In this document: piece after piece, positions 20,265-25,954 of the stretch | Layout: each line of letters starts with the position of its first letter | How positions within the stretch are numbered: the stretch's first letter is position 1 | NCBI GenBank assembly: GCA_050261415.1 | Contig: JBLNDG010000083.1 | Span: forward strand, 1 to 25,954 | DNA: 25,954 nucleotides | Source: JBLNDG01 sp050261415 | GTDB taxonomy: Bacteria > Bacillota > Clostridia > Lutisporales > Lutisporaceae | Direction of reading: 5' to 3' | Program-made: the position numbers and the translations under genes | The notes under the pieces: model-generated | What the model was told of the DNA's origin: nothing | Seen by the model: only the letters and a program-made list of their open reading frames with translations | The model's database searches: none

Positions 20265-21224
20265 CTATATTCTATGGAATAACCGTTCTATGCTTTCATC
20301 CCTTGTGAACTTTTTCCCCTGCCACGTGTCCCTATCCATCAGCAGGTGATCTATGGCGTTTATAACTTCAAATTTTTTGAGACTCCAGAGAGGGCCTACA
20401 AGAGTGTCCCTCGGGCCATCCCCGGTAATCCTGTGTATTACCATTTCCTGGGGAATCCGTTCTATACAGTCTGCTATAATCTCCACATAATCATCCAGTT
20501 CCATAAGCCGGAACTCTCCCCTGGCATGCATATCAACCAATCTCGTGTTTTTCAAAAGGTGCAGCAAATGCAGCTTTATGCCCTGCGTTCCTGAGTTGGC
20601 CACAAAATCCACAGTTTGGAGCATTTCTTCCCTGTTTTCGCCGGGCAGCCCCAATATAACATGGGTTACCACCTCAATATTCCTCTTTCTAAGCTCCTTT
20701 GCCGAATTTATATACACATCTAGGTCATAACTCCTGTTTATTAGCTTGGATGTTTTGTCATGCACGGTTTGAAGTCCCAGCTCCACCCATAAATAGGTTT
20801 TCGAATTTATTTCCTCCAAAAGCTCCAGGACATCTTCAGGGAGGCAATCAGGCCTTGTGGCTATAGCTATGCCTACTACATCCTCAAGTTCAAGTATGGA
20901 ATAATATTTTTCCCTGAGAGTGCCCACATCGGCATATGTATTTGTATATGCCTGAAAGTAGGCTATATACTTGCCTGACTTCCATTTTTTATTCATCATT
21001 TTCTTTACTTCATAAAACTGTTCTATAAGATTTTTAGAGGTGCCGGTAAAATCCCCGGAGCCTCTTGCACTGCAAAACACGCATCCACCCGTCGATACAC
21101 GACCGTCCCTGTTCGGACAGGTAAAACCTGCATCCAAAGATATCTTGAATACCTTTTCGCCGAATTTCTCCCTGAGATAATAGTTCAGCGTATGGTACCG
21201 CTTTCCATCCCATAATATGGCCAT
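20265..21224 (-). CDS. TIGR01212-family radical SAM protein (YhcC/YtqA-like)
   Basis: 319 residues, the family's usual size. Three cysteines for the 4Fe-4S cluster are C36, C48 and C51 (TCPNRDGRVSTGGCVFC), a CX11CX2C arrangement typical of this family rather than the canonical CX3CX2C. Other visible conservation: AYFQAYTNTYA near 90-100, GIAIATRPDCLP near 133-144, WVELGLQTVHD near 164-174, VVTHVILGLPGE near 205-216, and VIHRITGDGPRDTLVGPLWS near the end. The reaction of the family is unknown to me; members have been suggested to modify RNA. I start at ATG 21224, which has GGGTGA upstream; the in-frame GTG at 21236 has no site. No terminator was seen between it and leuS; the 20117-20264 gap holds no convincing gene. 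Confidence 0.88.
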   Translation of the reverse strand: MAILWDGKRYHTLNYYLREKFGEKVFKISLDAGFTCPNRDGRVSTGGCVFCSARGSGDFTGTSKNLIEQFYEVKKMMNKKWKSGKYIAYFQAYTNTYADVGTLREKYYSILELEDVVGIAIATRPDCLPEDVLELLEEINSKTYLWVELGLQTVHDKTSKLINRSYDLDVYINSAKELRKRNIEVVTHVILGLPGENREEMLQTVDFVANSGTQGIKLHLLHLLKNTRLVDMHARGEFRLMELDDYVEIIADCIERIPQEMVIHRITGDGPRDTLVGPLWSLKKFEVINAIDHLLMDRDTWQGKKFTRDESIERLFHRI

Positions 21225-21388
21225 TCGCCCATTCACCCTATCTTTATGTATATATTGACGTTATCCGCTGCTTACATATATATTATCATCATATAATCAT
21301 ATTTTCACAATATTATTCAAATAAATTTCCCGTCGAATAAGTCATCAGGCTAACCGGTTCACATTCATACAGCCATGAATTTCAGGCT

Positions 21389-23812
21389 CTATAGGTATAT
21401 ATCAGAGAATTCAATGTTTACCTTTTCTTCGTAACTTACAGCCATTTCCTCAACTGCCAGGGAAGTTTCCTCATTTTCATTAATTCTGATAGGAAGCTTA
21501 ATTATGAACTCACTTCCTTTTCCATATTCACTTGCAACTTCTATAGTACCTCCATGCATCTCGACAATGGATTTCACAAGGGAAAGCCCTATACCGCTTC
21601 CCTCGCATTTCCTGGTAAATGACTTGTCCACCTGCCTGAATCTCTCAAATATAATAATTTTTTTATCATCAGGTATACCAATTCCTGTGTCTCTTACCGA
21701 TATAACTGCATTTTTTACGTCTCTATGCAGCGAAACATGTATGCAGTCCTCCTGGTTGGTATATTTTATCGCATTGGACAACAGATTTAGTATTGCTCTT
21801 TCAATTCTATTTATATCATATGGCAAAACAAGTTCTTCCATATCTGTTTCAAAAGTCAGCTCCGGACCTTTATCTTTAATATATTCTGCCGCCGATTGTG
21901 TTATATTTCTGACAGTACTGACCAAATCCTGATTTTTAAGGTGCATCTCAAAGAATCCTGAATCTATTTTTGTGACATCTATCAAGTTGTTTAGAAGTCT
22001 TAGAAGTCTGAAGCAGTTTTGCTTCATTATTTGTGTATACTTATTCATTCCCTCCTGCATGTTGTCCATATGTTGTTCTTTCATCCCCAGTTCAAGCAGT
22101 TGAAGAGAACCCAGTATAATATTCAGAGGTGTCTTGAACTCATGAGACATATTAGCAAAGAATTCTGTCTTTAGCTTGTCATATTCAATAGCCTCATTCA
22201 ACAGTTTCATATTCTCCTCAATCTTATTTTTGAGTTCTTCAGACTTTTTACGTTCTGAAATATCTCTTACGACAAACATCATCCCTGATTCTCCCCTAAA
22301 AGATACTACAGACGCTACCGCTTCAACATCAACTTCTGTACCGTCAAGCCTTAACAACCTTTGCTCGAACACTGATGTGTCACCACTACCAACAATATCC
22401 CCAATACTCCGCCCCAAAGCTTCCTTGTCTCCGGAACTAACAAAATCCAAGTCCCTCTTCCCGAAAATATCTTCGGGGCCTTTAGCCCCAAGTAGTCTTA
22501 CCCCTGCTCTATTTGTAAATACATTTCTTCCGTCTATACTCACATAAATAGCATCAGGGCATAATTCAACAAGAGTCCTGTACCTTTCTTCGCTTTTCTG
22601 AAGCTCCTTTTTAGCAGTTACACGTGCCGTTATATCCCTGAAGCTCCACACCCTGCCCATCATATGGTCCTTATCCATCAAGGGAGAAGTATAGATGGTG
22701 CAGACTCTGCCATCGTTAAAAACAGCTCTGTAATTCTCTGCTACAGGGGCTTCATACATATACTCCACCCATTGTCCAAAACCTTCAGGGTCCTCAAGCT
22801 GGTGCTTTGCATAATTCAGCAATGCTACTTCATTGCCCATGTAGTAAATATCCCAGGGTATGTTCCACATCCTGAGGAAAATGTCATTTGCCTCAATTAC
22901 CTGCCTTCCGTTGCCTATAATCAATATACCATCGTCAGTTGCATTCAAGGTTGCTCTCAGTACTTTTTCCTTTCTCTCAAGTTTTTCCTCAGCTTCCTTG
23001 TGCTTGGTTATATCTCTGGCTATTCCCACAATGCCTTTACGCCGTCCATCTTTATGAAGTACAGGTGTTTTTATTACATCATATATTCTCTTTCTGCCAT
23101 CCGGCATTTCAATAATCTCAACGCCATTGTAAACAGAACCCTTATCCCAAGCCTTTTCATCCGATATGCAGCAATTGCCGCATATGTTCTTATATATGCT
23201 GCTTAATTCCGAAAGTTCCTCCAACTGCTTATTTTTGTAATTGTCATTGCTAAAACCGAAAGCCTCAATCGCTGCATCATTAAACTCAATATACTTTCCA
23301 TCATTATCTTTAAAAAAAATCAGGTCAGGTGTTCCGTTTATCAGTGTCCTCAGAAGCTCTTCCCTTTCAAGAAGAGACTCTTCCACACTTTTCCTTTTTC
23401 TTATATTTTTGAACATATACAATATACCTGCGAGCAGTATAATCAGTACAGAAAAATGAAGCCATTGCACGTAATCCGAAGTATCTGTCAAAATATCAAC
23501 TATAGGAATAAGTTTAAAAAAGTTTTTTATTTGTATAGCGGGAAGCATTGGCAGTTCGTGATTACTTATCCTGCAGCATATTATAGGAGTTGAGGGAAAA
23601 AGCTTGTCCCTATAAGTAAGTGAATAAGAAGTGGCACTATACCAAATCCCATTTGCAATTCTATCTACCAGCTTATTTTCTGTATCGTATGAACTAGTAA
23701 GAAGCAGCTCTTGCTTATTATTCGCTGTTGCATCTGCCGGTTCTGGAAAATTGCATATAAGAAAACCCATTAATAAAGCAGTGAACACAACAGCAAGCCA
23801 TCTTTTGTACAT
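21389..23812 (-). CDS. Membrane-bound multi-PAS sensor histidine kinase
   Basis: 807 residues. A signal-like helix (5-21) and a second membrane helix (118-135) bracket only ~95 extracellular residues. These contain LLLTSSYD and, after a short gap, LTYRDKLFPSTPIICCRISN, which look like two pieces of the substrate-binding-protein sensor seen in clostridial kinases with most of the domain missing. Inside follow three PAS domains (about 150-275, 283-400 and 405-525), each ending in a D-I-T/S block; HisKA with phosphoacceptor H557 (FFANMSHEFKTPLN); and HATPase_c with N-box LLSNAIKYTN, G1 DTGIGIP, FERFRQVD, and G2 GSGIGLSLVK. PAS1 has a cysteine group C211, C214 and C215. No response regulator is adjacent, so the partner is unknown. 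ATG 23812 has a GGGGTG site. Confidence 0.9.
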   Translation of the reverse strand: MYKRWLAVVFTALLMGFLICNFPEPADATANNKQELLLTSSYDTENKLVDRIANGIWYSATSYSLTYRDKLFPSTPIICCRISNHELPMLPAIQIKNFFKLIPIVDILTDTSDYVQWLHFSVLIILLAGILYMFKNIRKRKSVEESLLEREELLRTLINGTPDLIFFKDNDGKYIEFNDAAIEAFGFSNDNYKNKQLEELSELSSIYKNICGNCCISDEKAWDKGSVYNGVEIIEMPDGRKRIYDVIKTPVLHKDGRRKGIVGIARDITKHKEAEEKLERKEKVLRATLNATDDGILIIGNGRQVIEANDIFLRMWNIPWDIYYMGNEVALLNYAKHQLEDPEGFGQWVEYMYEAPVAENYRAVFNDGRVCTIYTSPLMDKDHMMGRVWSFRDITARVTAKKELQKSEERYRTLVELCPDAIYVSIDGRNVFTNRAGVRLLGAKGPEDIFGKRDLDFVSSGDKEALGRSIGDIVGSGDTSVFEQRLLRLDGTEVDVEAVASVVSFRGESGMMFVVRDISERKKSEELKNKIEENMKLLNEAIEYDKLKTEFFANMSHEFKTPLNIILGSLQLLELGMKEQHMDNMQEGMNKYTQIMKQNCFRLLRLLNNLIDVTKIDSGFFEMHLKNQDLVSTVRNITQSAAEYIKDKGPELTFETDMEELVLPYDINRIERAILNLLSNAIKYTNQEDCIHVSLHRDVKNAVISVRDTGIGIPDDKKIIIFERFRQVDKSFTRKCEGSGIGLSLVKSIVEMHGGTIEVASEYGKGSEFIIKLPIRINENEETSLAVEEMAVSYEEKVNIEFSDIYL

Positions 23813-23901
23813 ATACTACACCCCTGGACTAATTCCGAAATTAATGTAAAATTATGTAAGGCATTTAAGACATAATAGTTTGCCTAAAACATACCATTTT
23901 A

Positions 23902-23930
23902 ATTATTCCACAGCAAACGAGCGTTTTCAA
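23902..23930 (-). promoter_or_regulatory. Promoter of the histidine kinase gene
   Basis: TTGAAA (23925-23930), a 17-base spacer, and AATAAT (23902-23907) on the minus strand, about 90 bases before the start codon. A GGCA/TGCC half-palindrome lies between promoter and gene near 23859-23885. Confidence 0.5.
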
Positions 23931-24023
23931 TTAACTTCGTCATACAATTAACGACATAATCCATCATGCCCCGATATTATAAAATGCGACTTTATCCGAC
24001 CTTATACAACAGCTTAATTTATA

Positions 24024-24743
24024 TTATTCTTCCAGTATTATGCCTAGCTTGTTATATATATTTTTTGTTATGACATTTGTTATCGGCAGATGATTAGCCT
24101 TTTGAAAGCTGTTGAGGGCTCTTTCGGTAGCCAGCCCATAATGTCCGTCTACATAACCATTATAAAATCCCTTTAGCTTGAGAACCTTTTGCACTTCCAT
24201 TACATCTGAGCCCCTATCCCCGGGCCGGATCTCCCTAAAACCGCTGCCAAAAGGCCCGAAGGGACCCCCATAAATTTCGACAGCAGTCCCGTGCCTTACT
24301 ACTTTATATAATTTCTCCGCATCCGTGCTCTTCATTCTTATACACCCATGGGATGCTGCATACCCAATGCTGTCAGGCCTCGTAGTTCCGTGTATTCCAT
24401 ACTTTCCCCAAGGAACATTCAATCCCATCCAGCTTCCTCCAAAGCCTTCTCCCCAGTCCCCCTTTGAAATAACTCTGAACAACCCGACAGGTGTGGGAGT
24501 ATCCTTTTTACCTATTGCAATTCTATATTTCATCATCTCTTCGTCATTTTTAAACAAATACAGGGTCTTCTTGGGTAAGTCTATAAAAATAAAAAGTTCT
24601 TCGCTCTCCAGGTATTCTTTCATGCATGCCTCTTCCCATAGTATATAGTCATTCTTTACCGGCAGACAATTATATGTACTTGTAAATAAAAGCAGTATAG
24701 AAATTAAAAGCAATAAAAGCACTGCATATATTATTCTTTTCAA
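24024..24743 (-). CDS. L,D-transpeptidase (YkuD) with peptidoglycan-binding domain
   Basis: 239 residues. An N-terminal membrane anchor or signal (about 3-22) exports it. The YkuD catalytic domain (about 50-158) has H118 (YGIHG) and the active-site motif S131-H132-G133-C134 (ASHGCIRM), with C134 as nucleophile; it forms 3-3 cross-links or attaches proteins to peptidoglycan. The C-terminal PG_binding_1 domain (about 172-235) has the G-x-R-G-x-D-V-x-x-V-Q opening and YVDGHYGLATERALNSFQ. The start is TTG at 24743, supported by GGAGGGG seven bases upstream and by the hydrophobic segment that begins immediately after it; no ATG start exists near this point. It is a monocistronic gene as far as can be seen. 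Confidence 0.9.
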   Translation of the reverse strand: MKRIIYAVLLLLLISILLLFTSTYNCLPVKNDYILWEEACMKEYLESEELFIFIDLPKKTLYLFKNDEEMMKYRIAIGKKDTPTPVGLFRVISKGDWGEGFGGSWMGLNVPWGKYGIHGTTRPDSIGYAASHGCIRMKSTDAEKLYKVVRHGTAVEIYGGPFGPFGSGFREIRPGDRGSDVMEVQKVLKLKGFYNGYVDGHYGLATERALNSFQKANHLPITNVITKNIYNKLGIILEE

Positions 24744-24791
24744 TTCTACCCCTCCAGAACAATCTATTAAATTATATGAAAAAGGCGGTTG

Positions 24792-24843
24792 TAAAATAAC
24801 AAAGAAGGGAAATGAATACTCATTTCCCTTCTTTGTTATTTTA
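24792..24843 (-). terminator. Long perfect terminator hairpin after the IIA-like gene
   Basis: A perfect 24-bp stem (24792-24815 with 24820-24843) with a 4-nt loop and an A-rich left/T-rich right flank. It lies 18 bases after the stop codon of the gene ending at 24861. The T-rich arm ends make it usable in both directions. Confidence 0.85.
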
Positions 24844-24860
24844 GTTTCTGATTTTGCTTG

Positions 24861-25954
24861 TTAATTGTGTTTGCCGCCCTTTCCGCCATGCCCGTTCCCG
24901 TTCGTATCCTTTATGTTATTTCCCCTGTACTGGAGCTCATAGCTATAGTCTACCGAGCCCTTTTTGCCTGCAGGCGCTGCATACCAGACTATCATATGGT
25001 TATCCCCGTTGTTCATATAGCCTCTCAGTGTTATGGCATCCTCCTCACTAATGTTGAATGGGTCTATGTTCAATACTTTAATATGTGAATTGCCGCTCTT
25101 GCCTGCAGTCTTTTCATTTATAAAAGCAACTGCGTAATCTACAGTAATACCGAGTACTTCATCAATGCTCATGAACTCATCAAGGTTGGATGCATCTTTT
25201 ACAAGGCCTATTTCGGGTACTTCAATATTCTTTATATACCAGCCGGCACCATTGGTTCCCCAATCTGTCATATACCTGAAAGCTACGAGTATTTTGTTTC
25301 CGGCATATGAAGAAAGGTCAAACTCTTCAGTAGTCCATTCTCCTATAGTACCGGTAAATCCGGGCAGCTTTTCACTGATTGCAGGATACCCGTCCGGGTC
25401 CAAATCCGACCTTGTATCGGCATTTGCAAGGCTGGTCCAGCTATTGCCGTTGTCTGTCGAAACCTGAACAAGTCCATAGTCCCATGCCTCTTCAATATCA
25501 TACAGGTGATCAAACTTGAGAGTTGCAGCATTTACATTTGTTAAGTCAGCTTCAAAAATTATCATATTGTCAACTTCATCACCCTGATTGCCCCACAATA
25601 CCTGATCGCCGTTGCCGGTCGGATCGTCTGCAACTATCCATGGAACAGGCATAAAGTTGATGCCGTCAAACAGTATACTCTTAATCTTTCCTGTATCCTC
25701 CATAGAAATATAATCCGCACCCCAGGCAGGTACTCCCGGTTTGTTGAAGGTTGCCGCCGAATCATAGTTTAGCTTTATATCTATGGTATCGAAGCTGTAT
25801 ATGCCGTCGCCAGGATTATCACTGTCTATTGCCAATGCAACAGTAAATCTTCTGAACAGCTCTTCAAAGTCTATCCCGGCATTGTATTCTTCCAGTATCT
25901 TATTTACACTTTCTATTCCGTTATCAGTATCCTTGGCGAGTGACTGTATAAAAT
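24861..25954 (-). CDS. Immune inhibitor A-like secreted protein, C-terminal part
   Basis: The frame is open to the right window edge (363 residues visible), so the true start is outside; the internal TTG near 25835 is not a start, because the frame continues upstream with matching coding sequence. The first visible part, SLAKDTDNGIESVNKILEEY then DFEELFRRFTVAL, is like the end of the M6-type peptidase domain. It is followed by a beta-sandwich (VEG/MAM-like) region with YDIEEAWDYGLVQVSTDNG, then WTTEEFDLSSYAGNKILVAF and YMTDWGTNGAGWYIKNIEVPEIG, as in immune inhibitor A proteases. Those enzymes are exported zinc metalloproteases; the HExxH site would lie off the window, so catalytic activity cannot be judged. 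The tail ends in a Gly/His/Lys-rich GNGHGGKGGKHN. Confidence 0.8.
   Translation of the reverse strand, partial: FIQSLAKDTDNGIESVNKILEEYNAGIDFEELFRRFTVALAIDSDNPGDGIYSFDTIDIKLNYDSAATFNKPGVPAWGADYISMEDTGKIKSILFDGINFMPVPWIVADDPTGNGDQVLWGNQGDEVDNMIIFEADLTNVNAATLKFDHLYDIEEAWDYGLVQVSTDNGNSWTSLANADTRSDLDPDGYPAISEKLPGFTGTIGEWTTEEFDLSSYAGNKILVAFRYMTDWGTNGAGWYIKNIEVPEIGLVKDASNLDEFMSIDEVLGITVDYAVAFINEKTAGKSGNSHIKVLNIDPFNISEEDAITLRGYMNNGDNHMIVWYAAPAGKKGSVDYSYELQYRGNNIKDTNGNGHGGKGGKHN

Overview
The window looks like chromosomal DNA from an anaerobic, low-to-moderate GC member of the Clostridia. The grounds are strong AGGAGG-type ribosome binding sites, several TTG and GTG starts, a T-box leader on leuS, many intrinsic terminators, sigma-A type promoters with 17-bp spacers, and proteins that read like clostridial families. 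No rRNA, tRNA, CRISPR array or transposase gene was seen.

Layout. (1) Positions 1-4400, minus strand: an uptake and catabolic cluster made of a DAACS-type amino acid symporter, a class III aminotransferase, a beta-keto acid cleavage enzyme (BKACE/Kce family) and, after a terminator, the start of an acetyl-CoA acetyltransferase. A DUF3870 gene lies just upstream. (2) 4490-11000: a small hypothetical gene, a GNAT acetyltransferase coupled to the RNA-polymerase helicase HelD, a chemoreceptor with its sensor-like domain at the C-terminus, a 63-residue orphan gene, a structured 430-bp intergenic stretch, and two inverted copies of a ~245-bp interspersed repeat. (3) 11008-14300: a nitroreductase-like gene facing a copper operon (copA-copZ-csoR) that has a clear promoter and a possible CsoR operator, but whose copA is broken by a large in-frame deletion and a stop codon. 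(4) 14320-17250: a possible RNA leader with terminator ahead of two tandem GNAT genes, converging on a 14-helix-type MFS drug exporter. (5) 17337-20116: leuS with a T-box leader (CTC specifier). (6) 20265-25954: a YhcC-type radical SAM protein, an orphan multi-PAS histidine kinase with a shrunken extracellular sensor, an L,D-transpeptidase, and the C-terminal part of an immune-inhibitor-A-like secreted protein cut by the window edge.

How the genes may work together. The first cluster suggests a route in which an amino acid is imported, transaminated to a beta-keto acid, cleaved with acetyl-CoA to acetoacetate plus an acyl-CoA, and the acetoacetate is recovered through thiolase. Substitutions at substrate-contacting positions of the transporter and the cleavage enzyme argue that the substrate is neither aspartate/glutamate nor the lysine intermediate of classical Kce. 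This is inference. The most interesting non-coding items are the candidate leader RNA at 14361-14525, the dispersed repeat pair, and the 9861-10190 intergenic region with a 19-bp tandem array and competing stems.
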